Program-made: the position numbers and the translations under genes
The notes under the pieces: generated by a model
Seen by the model: only the letters and a program-made list of their open reading frames with translations
Told to the model about the DNA's origin: nothing
Databases searched by the model: none
Shown here: positions 6,742 through 14,011 of the stretch, piece after piece
Layout of the letters: each line of letters begins with the position of its first letter
How positions within the stretch are numbered: the first letter of the stretch is position 1
Source: DATLOJ01 sp035536315
GTDB lineage: Bacteria; Actinomycetota; CADDZG01; JAHWKV01
Assembly: GCA_035536315.1 (NCBI GenBank)
Contig: DATLOJ010000139.1
Coordinates: 1-20,396, forward strand
DNA length: 20,396 bases
Direction of reading: 5' to 3'

Positions 6742-9198
6742 ATGACAGACAACGAGATCCCTCCGGTACAGCCGCCTCTCGACGAGGCCCGCGTACAAAC
6801 GATCGAGATCGATCAGGAGGTAAAGAGCTCTTACATCGACTACGCGATGAGCGTGATCGTGGCGCGTGCGCTTCCGGATGTGCGCGACGGCCTGAAGCCC
6901 GTTCACCGCAGGATCCTGTTCGCGATGGAGGAGCTGGGTATGCGGCCGAACACCCAGCACAAGAAGTCCTCCCGAGTGGTTGGTGACGTTGTCGGTAAGT
7001 ACCACCCCCACGCCCCGGAAGCGGTTTACGACGCCCTGGCGCGAATGGCGCAACCGTTTTCCATGCGCCACCCCCTGATAGACGGTCGAGGGAACTTTGG
7101 AACGGCGGACGGGGACCCTGCGGCGGCCATGCGATACACGGAGTGCAGGCTTCACCCCCTCGCCATGGAACTCATTCGCGACCTCGACGAGGACACGGTC
7201 AACTTCGTTCCAAACTACGACGGGAACGAGCGCGAGCCCTCGGTCATGCCCGCGAGATTCCCCAACCTGCTCGTCAACGGATCAACCGGAATTGCAGTCG
7301 GAATGGCAACCAACATCCCCCCGCACAACCTCGGCGAGGTTTGCGACGCGGTCGTCGCGATGATCGACAACCCCGACATCGTCGCCGACGACCTGATGAA
7401 GATCGTGAGGGGGCCGGACTTTCCGACAGGCGGAGTGATCATTGGGACATCCGGGATCAAAGACGCTTACGAGTCCGGCCGCGGCACAGTTCGAGTTCGC
7501 GCGAAGGCCGAAGTCGAGGAGACGCGGACGGGGCGAATGCGGATCATCGTCACCGAGCTTCCTTACACAGTGTCGGGTGACCGGGTGCTCGAGAAGATCG
7601 CGCTACTCGTGCACACGAAGAAGCTCGTTGGCATCGCGGACATACGAAACGAGACCAACAGGCAAGGAACGCGCCTTGTAATCGAACTCAAGAAGGACGC
7701 CATTCCTCAGGTGGTGTTGAACAACCTCTACAAGTTCACACAGCTGCAGGATTCGTTTGGCATGAACATGCTGGCGCTGGTCGACGGAACCCCACGCACC
7801 TTGCCTCTGTCCCACATTCTTCGGCACTACCTCGACCACCAGATCGAAGTGGTCACCCGCAGGACCCGCTTCCGCCTCAAGAAGGCTGAGGACCGCATGC
7901 ACATCCTCGAGGGGTTGCTGGTCGCGCTCGACCATCTCGACGCGGTCATCAAGCTGATCCGTGAAGCCGATTCCGCCGAAGATGCCAGGGGCAAGCTGAT
8001 GAGTCGCTACAAGCTCTCAGAGCTGCAGGCGACCGCCATTCTGGACATGATGCTCCGCAGGCTTGCTGCGCTCGAGCGCCAGAAGATCAAGGACGAGGCC
8101 AGAGAGCTAGCAGACGTCATCAAAGAGCTGAAGTCGATCCTGGCCTCGCCGGCCAAGGTTCGAAAGATCATTAAGACCGAACTCGTCGACCTAAGGAACA
8201 AGTTCGCGAACCCCCGCAGGACCGAGATTGCCGGCGACGAGGGCGACTTCAACATCGAGGACCTCATTCCCGACGACGACGTTGTCATCACGATTACGCG
8301 GTCCGGATACGTCAAACGTGTCAAGGCGGCGACCTACAAGACGCAAGGCCGCGGCGGCAAGGGCGTAATTGGAGCTAAACCGAAGGAAGGCGACATCGTT
8401 CAGCATCTGATGTCGACCACCAACCACGCGTTCCTGCTGATCTTTTCGAACAGAGGCAAGGTCTACCGAATCAAGGCCCACGAAGTTCCGGAGAAGGAAC
8501 GAACGGCCCGCGGGATTTCAATCCGCAACCTGCTCCCGTTTACTGCAGAGGAGGCCGTTGCAGCGGTCATCGACACCAGGGACTTCAAGAGCCACAACTA
8601 CCTTGTGATCGTCACGAAAAAGGGGATCATCAAGAAAACCGAGTTCACCGCATACAACTCCTCCCGGCGGGACGGAATCATTGCCTTGAACCTTCGTGAC
8701 GACGACGAGGTCGTTCAGGTGCGAGCGACTTCGGGAACCGACGAGCTGATCATGGTTTCGCGCAAGGCGATGGCAATCTGCTTCAAGGAGACTGACGTAC
8801 GTCCGATGGGCCGGACTGCGGGCGGGGTCATAGGAATGCGCCTCCCGAACGACGAGCTAGTCTCGTTCGATGTGGTCGACCCCAACGCCGAGCTGCTGAT
8901 AATTACCGACGCCGGCTACGGGAAGCGAACTCTGCTGACGAAGTACCCGCGTCAGCGCCGCGGCGGTAAAGGCGTGAAGACCGCCAAGCTGACGAGCCGC
9001 CGAGGAACGGTCCAGGGGGCCGGAGTCGTAAGGCTCGGTCACGAGGTCTTCCTGATCGCAAGCGATGGCCAGGTGATAAAGATGACCGTCAAGGACATCT
9101 CTCGTCAGGGCCGCGACACCACTGGTGTGCGAGTCATGCGGATGGAACCGGGAGTCTCCGTGGCTGCGATGGCCCCGGTTACCGAGGACGACGAGTAA
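6742..9198 (+). CDS. gyrA: DNA gyrase subunit A
   Basis: GyrA holds the DNA breakage-reunion activity of gyrase. The 818-residue protein has the N-terminal winged helix, catalytic Tyr132 in AAAMRYTE, and a six-bladed C-terminal wrapping domain. The GyrA box in the first blade is QGRGGKG (535-541), with Gly for the usual second residue. A full QRRGGKG lies at 738-744 in a late blade, where mycobacteria carry the so-called GyrA-box-1. The quinolone-binding segment reads HAPEAVYD (90-97), not the common HGDSAVYD, so the position of E. coli Ser83 is Glu93 while Asp97 (E. coli Asp87) is kept. The ATG abuts the gyrB stop with no gap, implying tight coupling. The protein ends in a short acidic tail. 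Confidence 0.97.
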   Translation: MTDNEIPPVQPPLDEARVQTIEIDQEVKSSYIDYAMSVIVARALPDVRDGLKPVHRRILFAMEELGMRPNTQHKKSSRVVGDVVGKYHPHAPEAVYDALARMAQPFSMRHPLIDGRGNFGTADGDPAAAMRYTECRLHPLAMELIRDLDEDTVNFVPNYDGNEREPSVMPARFPNLLVNGSTGIAVGMATNIPPHNLGEVCDAVVAMIDNPDIVADDLMKIVRGPDFPTGGVIIGTSGIKDAYESGRGTVRVRAKAEVEETRTGRMRIIVTELPYTVSGDRVLEKIALLVHTKKLVGIADIRNETNRQGTRLVIELKKDAIPQVVLNNLYKFTQLQDSFGMNMLALVDGTPRTLPLSHILRHYLDHQIEVVTRRTRFRLKKAEDRMHILEGLLVALDHLDAVIKLIREADSAEDARGKLMSRYKLSELQATAILDMMLRRLAALERQKIKDEARELADVIKELKSILASPAKVRKIIKTELVDLRNKFANPRRTEIAGDEGDFNIEDLIPDDDVVITITRSGYVKRVKAATYKTQGRGGKGVIGAKPKEGDIVQHLMSTTNHAFLLIFSNRGKVYRIKAHEVPEKERTARGISIRNLLPFTAEEAVAAVIDTRDFKSHNYLVIVTKKGIIKKTEFTAYNSSRRDGIIALNLRDDDEVVQVRATSGTDELIMVSRKAMAICFKETDVRPMGRTAGGVIGMRLPNDELVSFDVVDPNAELLIITDAGYGKRTLLTKYPRQRRGGKGVKTAKLTSRRGTVQGAGVVRLGHEVFLIASDGQVIKMTVKDISRQGRDTTGVRVMRMEPGVSVAAMAPVTEDDE

Positions 9199-9203
9199 CG
9201 GGC

Positions 9204-9641
9204 ACGTTTCGCCACCTTCCGGACTCCGGCGGGCTGACAGTCAAAGCCGCTTCGGTATCAGACCTCTTCGAAACCGCCGCACACGGTCTCTTCCGAATGC
9301 AGTACGACACCTCGACCGTGGGCTTCGAAAGGGAGGTTTCGGTCGAGGCCGAGGCGGAGTCGATGAGTGCACTCCTCGCTGAATGGTTGACTGAGTTGCT
9401 GCTGCTGAAGCAGGAGGCAGATTTCATCCCAGGCGACTTCATCGTTGTGGAGGTGGGCGACCCTCCTGTCAAGCGCTATGGGGCGAACAAGCTGCGGGTC
9501 CGGGGAACGGCCAGGGGCCGAATGGCCGGCGACTGGCTAGTCCTGGAGAGAGATGCCCCGGCTCGCTTGGATTCTGACGATGTCGAGGTGACCATCGGTA
9601 AGAGGACCGCAGAGGCCACGATCGTCCTGCGCTTCGCTTGA
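9204..9641 (+). CDS. Divergent archease-like protein, start codon unclear
   Basis: Archease is a small metal-binding cofactor that activates the RtcB RNA ligase. This frame shows the family pattern: SVSDLFETAAHGLFRM resembles the first helix, and SMSALLAEWLTELLLL followed by FIPGDFIVVEV resembles the conserved W.NELLYL segment. A later KLRVRG and a VEVTI...IVLRF ending complete the fold. The usual HTAD near the start appears as LPDSG, and the last Asp of the family's F-D-V ending is missing, so metal binding may be lost. The recognisable homology begins about 30 residues before the first ATG (9297), yet no ATG, GTG or TTG occurs in frame there or in the adjoining end of gyrA. The coordinate uses ACG 9204 as a placeholder. 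Starting at ATG 9297 would give 114 residues and remove the first strand and helix. Confidence 0.55.
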   Translation, partial: TFRHLPDSGGLTVKAASVSDLFETAAHGLFRMQYDTSTVGFEREVSVEAEAESMSALLAEWLTELLLLKQEADFIPGDFIVVEVGDPPVKRYGANKLRVRGTARGRMAGDWLVLERDAPARLDSDDVEVTIGKRTAEATIVLRFA

Positions 9642-9645
9642 GTTC

Positions 9646-9665
9646 GCAGAACCCCCGGGGGCTGC
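9646..9665. terminator. GC-rich hairpin after the archease-like gene
   Basis: GCAG-aa-CCCCC-GGGGG-CTGC can fold into a strong GC stem a few bases after the stop. There is no T run, so it would be an atypical or attenuating terminator at best. It lies just before the promoter-like element of the next gene. Confidence 0.3.
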
Positions 9666-9674
9666 CTAAAGCGT

Positions 9675-9683
9675 TGTTACAAT
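9675..9683 (+). promoter_or_regulatory. Extended -10 promoter for the DUF3566 gene
   Basis: TG-T-TACAAT is an extended -10 element. Transcription would begin near 9690, only about six bases before the ATG at 9696, leaving no room for a Shine-Dalgarno site. The mRNA would be nearly leaderless. Confidence 0.45.
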
Positions 9684-9695
9684 CCCGCCATCCAA

Positions 9696-10109
9696 ATGTT
9701 TGCCAGCCGCTCGTCTGACCCCACCCCAATCCGCTCGAGATTCCAGGCGGTCAGTCCGCAGATTCGGCGCGTCAAGGGAACGATCACCAAGGTCAACCCT
9801 TTCAGTGTCTTCAAAATGTCCTTGCTCTTTTACGCATCGATCATGCTCGTAGGACTCCTTGTCTCCATGATGTTGTTCTGGGCGGCAAGATCGGTTGGGA
9901 TCGTCACCAACATCGAAAATTTGATCAGGGCGCTTGGGTGGACAGAGTTTCGGTTCCAAGGCGGGAGCCTGATGCGTTTCCTTCTTTTCTTCGGGGTCTT
10001 GCAGGTGGCCTTCTGGTCGTCCGTGAATCTTCTGCTGACCATGCTCTACAACCTTGTGTCGGATGTGATCGGCGGCATTGAGCTCGAGGTAGTCGAACAG
10101 GAGCAGTGA
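9696..10109 (+). CDS. DUF3566 transmembrane protein
   Basis: This 137-residue membrane protein belongs to DUF3566, found almost only in actinobacteria directly after gyrA; the mycobacterial relative is CwsA-adjacent in location but its function is unsettled. The domain begins at about residue 27 with VKGTITKVNPFSVFKMSLLFY. One membrane helix spans about 41-64 and a second about 93-115, separated by an outside or inside loop with an IENLIRALGW helix. The N terminus is polar and basic, and the C terminus acidic. No Shine-Dalgarno site precedes the ATG, which fits the near-leaderless promoter at 9675-9683. Its place between gyrA and tRNA-Ile supports the family call. Confidence 0.88.
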   Translation: MFASRSSDPTPIRSRFQAVSPQIRRVKGTITKVNPFSVFKMSLLFYASIMLVGLLVSMMLFWAARSVGIVTNIENLIRALGWTEFRFQGGSLMRFLLFFGVLQVAFWSSVNLLLTMLYNLVSDVIGGIELEVVEQEQ

Positions 10110-10120
10110 TTCCCGCCGGG

Positions 10121-10126
10121 TAAACT
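10121..10126 (+). promoter_or_regulatory. Putative -10 box of tRNA-Ile
   Basis: TAAACT lies 15 bases before the tRNA 5' end, placing a start near 10133. No clear -35 is visible, so support is limited. Confidence 0.35.
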
Positions 10127-10141
10127 GGGCCCTCCATCAGG

Positions 10142-10215
10142 GGGGCTATAGCTCAGTTGGTTAGAGCGCAGCACTGATAATGCTGAGGTCCGTGGTTCGA
10201 ATCCACGTAGCCCCA
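10142..10215 (+). tRNA. tRNA-Ile (GAT anticodon)
   Basis: The acceptor arm GGGGCTA pairs with TAGCCCC, followed by discriminator A. The D arm (GCTCAGTTGGTTAGAGC), the anticodon stem CAGCA-CTGATAA-TGCTG with anticodon GAT, and the T arm GTGG-TTCGAAT-CCAC are all intact. CCA is not encoded. In many actinobacteria this tRNA follows gyrA and DUF3566 and is itself followed closely by tRNA-Ala; here tRNA-Ala is about 7.9 kb further on. Confidence 0.97.
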
Positions 10216-10317
10216 CAAAGTGACTTAGATGTAATTCTGATCCCTGCAGACCCTTCGAACTGCAGCTGCTGAATTACTCAAACCGGTTCCCCCTTCCTCC
10301 GCGCGGCGACCGGCAGA

Positions 10318-10323
10318 TAGGCT
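10318..10323 (+). promoter_or_regulatory. -10 box giving a leaderless mRNA
   Basis: TAGGCT fits the actinobacterial TANNNT -10 consensus. It lies six bases before the GTG start at 10330, so transcription would begin on the start codon. No Shine-Dalgarno site is present. Confidence 0.5.
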
Positions 10324-10329
10324 GGCGCG

Positions 10330-11397
10330 GTGGAGGGGACGCTCGTCATCGCCGACGTCAGCGGCTACACGCGGTATCTCGCCGGCGTTGAGCTGGAACA
10401 CTCGCAGGACATACTCGCTGACGTTATCGGCTTGATTGCCGAGCAGCTTGGGCGGTCTTTGGATGTCGAGCAACTCGAGGGCGACGCGGTGTTCTGCTAT
10501 CGAGCAGACGGCGATCACTTCGACCTCCGCGCAACGATCGAGGACTGCTACATCGCGTTCGCCGATCGCCTTCGATCGATCTACAGGCTCTCGACGTGCG
10601 GCTGCCTAGCCTGCAGGAGCGTGCCGATGCTTGATCTCAAGTTCGTTGCCCATCACGGCACCTTCTTGGAGCAACACATGGCCGGGAGACACTCCCTGCT
10701 CGGCCCGGACGTCATCCTGATACATCGGCTCTTGAAGAACCATGTGAGCGAGACCACCGGCGTCGGGCCCTACGCCTTCCTGACCGACGACTGCATCGCG
10801 CATTCCGGCATCGTCGGTTCGGAGCAGGATCTCATTCCTCACGCCGAAGACTACGACGTGGGCCACGTCACCGGCGTCGTCATCGACCTTGCGCAGGTGT
10901 GGCGCGAACGCCGCGAGACGCAGCGGATGTACCTCGGTGCCGAGGAGGCTCTGGTATCGGTCGAGCGTGAGATGCTCACAACACCCGAAGACCTCTGGGA
11001 TCACATCGCTGTGTCGGCGAATCAGATCGGCTGGCTGGTCGGTCTCGACACTGTGGAGGAGCATCACCCGCAAGGGATCCGCGGCGTTGGGACCGTGAGT
11101 CACTGCGTTCACGGAGATGTCATGCTTCGGCACGAAGTCCTCGACTGGCAACCGCCGCGGTATCTGACAGAACGGATCGTCGGCAAGTGGAGCGGCACCT
11201 GGATCGTCACAGTCGAGCTGTCTCCTGTCGATGGCCAAAGGACGGTTCTCGCATGGCGGATGCGGATCGAGACGCTGCCCGACACCGCGGACGAGGATGC
11301 CATCGCGGCGTTGGTAGCGCCTGTCATGGAGCAAAGTGCCGAGAACCTTGCCGCTCGATTCGATCGCGCCCTCGAGATATCGACACCTGCGGGTTGA
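10330..11397 (+). CDS. DUF2652 cyclase-like domain fused to SRPBCC domain
   Basis: The 355-residue protein joins two modules. Residues 1 to about 195 match DUF2652, a relative of class III nucleotidyl cyclases. The first strand reads LVIADVSGYTRYL with the metal-binding Asp9, and the hairpin EGDAVF carries Asp52. A cysteine cluster, C90-x-C92-xx-C95, precedes LDLKFVAHHG as in that family. From about residue 205 to 345 an SRPBCC (START-like, polyketide-cyclase) ligand-binding domain follows, with GVGTVSHC...HEVLDWQPPRYLTERI. Whether the first module makes a cyclic nucleotide or only senses is unknown; the substrate-specifying residues cannot be judged without alignment. A hydrophobic ligand in the C-terminal cavity could control it. 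GTG 10330 is favoured because TAGGCT lies six bases before it. Confidence 0.78.
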   Translation: MEGTLVIADVSGYTRYLAGVELEHSQDILADVIGLIAEQLGRSLDVEQLEGDAVFCYRADGDHFDLRATIEDCYIAFADRLRSIYRLSTCGCLACRSVPMLDLKFVAHHGTFLEQHMAGRHSLLGPDVILIHRLLKNHVSETTGVGPYAFLTDDCIAHSGIVGSEQDLIPHAEDYDVGHVTGVVIDLAQVWRERRETQRMYLGAEEALVSVEREMLTTPEDLWDHIAVSANQIGWLVGLDTVEEHHPQGIRGVGTVSHCVHGDVMLRHEVLDWQPPRYLTERIVGKWSGTWIVTVELSPVDGQRTVLAWRMRIETLPDTADEDAIAALVAPVMEQSAENLAARFDRALEISTPAG

Positions 11398-11411
11398 AGA
11401 ACCGGCCTTGA

Positions 11412-11430
11412 GGCTGGGCTTCGACCAGCC
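11412..11430. terminator. Hairpin between convergent genes
   Basis: GGCTGG-gcttcga-CCAGCC forms a six-pair stem in the 33-base gap between two converging genes. It ends right at the stop codon of the minus-strand gene. It could end transcription in both directions, though no T run follows. Confidence 0.4.
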
Positions 11431-12984
11431 CTACCGCGACGCGGCCCGTCGCACGAGTCTCGGATGTCTTAACAAGCCAATCGCCACCGCGACCACAAGT
11501 ATCAACGCGGGAACAGCGAGGGGGCTGCGCCGCTGCCGCGCAGGGGGTTCCCCGGGAATGAGCGACCCGGTCGATACGAAATCCGCCAGAGGAGGCTTTT
11601 CTGGAACCCATCCCGGGCCCAGGATTGGCCGAGGCGCCTCTAAGGCGACCAGCGCCGACGGCTGGCGCCCGTCGATCTCCGAGAGTTTCGTGAATTCACC
11701 GGTTAGCGGATCTGCCCGGAAGAACCCACCCTCGTCGAAACCAAATACCTTTCCTCCGGTCACCGCCAGGGGGTTCAGACCCAGTCCATTGATTCGGCCA
11801 ATTTCGTTCAGGTCGGCTCCGTACATAACGAGCTCCGGGGGAATCTCTCCCTGGCCTTCGGACACGCGGGATATGACAAATCTCGAGTCGTCTACCCAGG
11901 CAGCAGGCCCCCAGTGCCAGGCTCGGGCAAGCCCCGGCTTCTCAGGCTCGGTGGAGGCGAAGTCGAGAACTCGAACGGTAACGGGCCCACCGTATCTCTG
12001 GCGCTGAATAACCAGAAGCTTCGCGCGATCCGGACTCGGATACACGTCGACCGAGCCGGCGAAAGCCTCGACCGCCGTGATTGCCCCGGTCTCAAGGTCC
12101 AGCTTCGAGAGGTAAGACGGCCCGAGTTCCCCCTGCACATCCAGGACGTATGCAGTCTGGTCGTCGAGCAACGAAGTACCGGGGAAAACCTTGACGGAGC
12201 TGAGCAGCTGGTTTCCATTCCAACGTTCGAGCTGTCCACTCCGCCAGTCCTCAAGGAGGAGCCTAAGAAATTGGGGACCTTTCGAGTTCGTGCAGTGAAT
12301 CCACGCCGAGCGCTGGTGCTGACTTGGGATCACGGCGTTGATTTTGAAATCCGTCAGAGCCCTCACGCTGATCTCGGTAGTCGTCTCCTCAAGAGCGATC
12401 GTTTGGCCGGGACAGACGCTCACCTTTGTTCCGCTTCTTTGAAACCCCATTCCGGGTTCAACGGACGCCGGCAGCCCATATGCCGCGACGCGGCCCTCGC
12501 CATCGAGCGCTAGCGACTGACTTCCCGCTGCGTCCGAACCCGCAATGAATGCGATTTCCCCGCCGAGGGGATCCGGCACCGGCCGGCCCGCAGCTATAAG
12601 CGCATCCGGTTCGACTGTAGAACAAAGGCCTGACCGCCAAGCCCCGTCCTCGCTGGACAGAACCACGCCCGCCCGTTCTCCAACAGCAACTTCAAAGCCG
12701 CACGATGCGCCGGAGAGCGGAGAGTTGACGTGTTCCCGGCGGTGGAGCTCTCCCTTGACCACACGCTCGACTTCGAACGTCCAAACGGCATCGCTTCCAC
12801 CGGACAGGACCGAAAGAGGGCCCTCCTGGATTCCAACCAGCCGTCCCACGAATGCGGCTTCTGCCTGCCGGACTTGGATCCTGGGGTGATCATCGACACA
12901 AGAGCATGAGGCGGCGGGAGCGGCGATCGTGAGGGCCGGGAGAAGGAAGCAGAAGAGCAGAACAACCCTGAGCGCGCGCCGCAC
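11431..12984 (-). CDS. Secreted, C-terminally anchored protein with NTR-like N terminus
   Basis: This 517-residue protein has a clear signal peptide (residues 1-26, ending PAAS). The mature chain then begins C-S-C (Cys27, Cys29), the hallmark of netrin/TIMP-like modules. AEAAFVGRLVGIQEG, FEVERVVKGE and two later cysteines (in GASCGFEV and GLCSTV) fit that fold to about residue 130. The middle and C-terminal parts contain repeated short strands with Asp-Gly turns (AWVDDSRFVI, GGKVFGFDEGGFFRADPLTGE) that resemble a beta-propeller, but I cannot name the family. A membrane helix (about 488-504) followed by RHPRLVRRAASR anchors the end. The protein would face outside the cell with an unknown role. 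GTG 12984 is chosen because a TAGGAT box lies six bases upstream and no Shine-Dalgarno site is visible. Confidence 0.75.
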   Translation of the reverse strand: MRRALRVVLLFCFLLPALTIAAPAASCSCVDDHPRIQVRQAEAAFVGRLVGIQEGPLSVLSGGSDAVWTFEVERVVKGELHRREHVNSPLSGASCGFEVAVGERAGVVLSSEDGAWRSGLCSTVEPDALIAAGRPVPDPLGGEIAFIAGSDAAGSQSLALDGEGRVAAYGLPASVEPGMGFQRSGTKVSVCPGQTIALEETTTEISVRALTDFKINAVIPSQHQRSAWIHCTNSKGPQFLRLLLEDWRSGQLERWNGNQLLSSVKVFPGTSLLDDQTAYVLDVQGELGPSYLSKLDLETGAITAVEAFAGSVDVYPSPDRAKLLVIQRQRYGGPVTVRVLDFASTEPEKPGLARAWHWGPAAWVDDSRFVISRVSEGQGEIPPELVMYGADLNEIGRINGLGLNPLAVTGGKVFGFDEGGFFRADPLTGEFTKLSEIDGRQPSALVALEAPRPILGPGWVPEKPPLADFVSTGSLIPGEPPARQRRSPLAVPALILVVAVAIGLLRHPRLVRRAASR

Positions 12985-12990
12985 TCTACG

Positions 12991-12996
12991 ATCCTA
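12991..12996 (-). promoter_or_regulatory. -10 box giving a leaderless mRNA (minus strand)
   Basis: Read on the minus strand, TAGGAT lies six bases before the GTG start at 12984. It repeats the arrangement seen before the DUF2652 gene. Confidence 0.5.
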
Positions 12997-13074
12997 GGCG
13001 GAGTGGGGAATTAGGGGTCTAGAGGTACGTCGAGGCCTGACCTAGCTCCTGCTACGTAGCTCTTCGTGAACCCT

Positions 13075-13080
13075 TAGGAT
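13075..13080 (+). promoter_or_regulatory. Putative -10 box for the SPFH gene
   Basis: TAGGAT (within TTAGGATCG) lies 38 bases before the SPFH gene ATG. The same TAGGATCG word, read in the opposite direction, precedes the divergent gene at 12984, so the 134-base intergenic region carries matching outward-facing elements. No -35 was assigned. Confidence 0.35.
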
Positions 13081-13118
13081 CGAACTCAATTACTCGAACC
13101 AGTTGATCGGGGGAGTGG

Positions 13119-14003
13119 ATGTCGTTTTTCACCAAGTTCTTGATAGTTGTCGGAAGCATTCTTTTGATCGCGTTCATCCTTTCGGGCATAAGGATCGTCC
13201 GACCCACGAATCGGGGGCTCGTCGAGCGCCTCGGGAAATACCGGCGCTTCGCCATGCCCGGTCTTAACCTCATCATTCCCGGCATCGACAAGATGTACCG
13301 GGTCAACGTCACCGAGCAGATGGTCGACGCACAGCCGCAGGAGATCATCACTTTCGACAACTTGAACGCCCACGTCGATGCGCAGGTCTATTTCCGTGTG
13401 CGAGACGACGAGGAAAGCGTCAAGAACTGTCAGTACAACGTCAACAGATATGAGGTGCAGATCGTCAACCTGGCGAGGACGACTCTGCGAAACATCATCG
13501 GAACTCTTTCGCTCAAGTCTGCGAACAGCGAACGAGGCCGGATCAACAACGAGTTGAACACGACGCTTCGGACTGAGACGGCTAACTGGGGCATCGACAT
13601 CGTACGTACGGAGCTAAAGGAGATTCAGCCCCCGCGCGACGTTCAGGAAACGATGAACAAAGTCGTGAAGGCAGAGAACGAGAAGGTGGCGGCCGTCGAC
13701 TACGCGACCGCGGCAGAAACCGCTGCCGACGGCGAGAAGCGGGCCGAGATCAAAAGGGCCGAGGGAGTGAAGCAGGGCCGCATTCTCCAGGCCGAGGGTG
13801 AAGCCGAGGCAATTCGACTCGTCAATGAATCAGCGGATCGTTACTTCGTCGGCAACGCGCAGCTTCTCCGCAGGCTCGAGGCTGTCGAGACGTCCTTGGT
13901 GAACAACGCCAAGATCGTCATTCCGGCCGGGTCGGAGCTGGTCAATGTGATCGGCGACCTCGGAGGGATGATCCCGCTTCGCACGCCCAGAAAGGCAGAG
14001 TAG
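13119..14003 (+). CDS. SPFH/band 7 (stomatin-like) membrane protein
   Basis: SPFH proteins oligomerise on membranes and organise lipid microdomains or control associated proteases. The 294-residue protein has one N-terminal membrane helix (about 6-26). The band 7 domain follows, with RPTNRGLVERLGKYRRFAMPGLNLIIPGIDK and VDAQPQEIITFDNLNAHVDAQVYFRV, and continues to about residue 185. A long Ala/Glu/Lys-rich coiled coil (about 185-240, AETAADGEKRAEIKRAEG) leads to the C terminus. No NfeD partner is adjacent. A GGGGGAG run ends only three bases before the ATG, which is close for a Shine-Dalgarno site, but the membrane helix fixes the start region. It converges with the permease gene across only eight bases. 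Confidence 0.92.
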   Translation: MSFFTKFLIVVGSILLIAFILSGIRIVRPTNRGLVERLGKYRRFAMPGLNLIIPGIDKMYRVNVTEQMVDAQPQEIITFDNLNAHVDAQVYFRVRDDEESVKNCQYNVNRYEVQIVNLARTTLRNIIGTLSLKSANSERGRINNELNTTLRTETANWGIDIVRTELKEIQPPRDVQETMNKVVKAENEKVAAVDYATAAETAADGEKRAEIKRAEGVKQGRILQAEGEAEAIRLVNESADRYFVGNAQLLRRLEAVETSLVNNAKIVIPAGSELVNVIGDLGGMIPLRTPRKAE

Positions 14004-14011
14004 CTCCGGCG

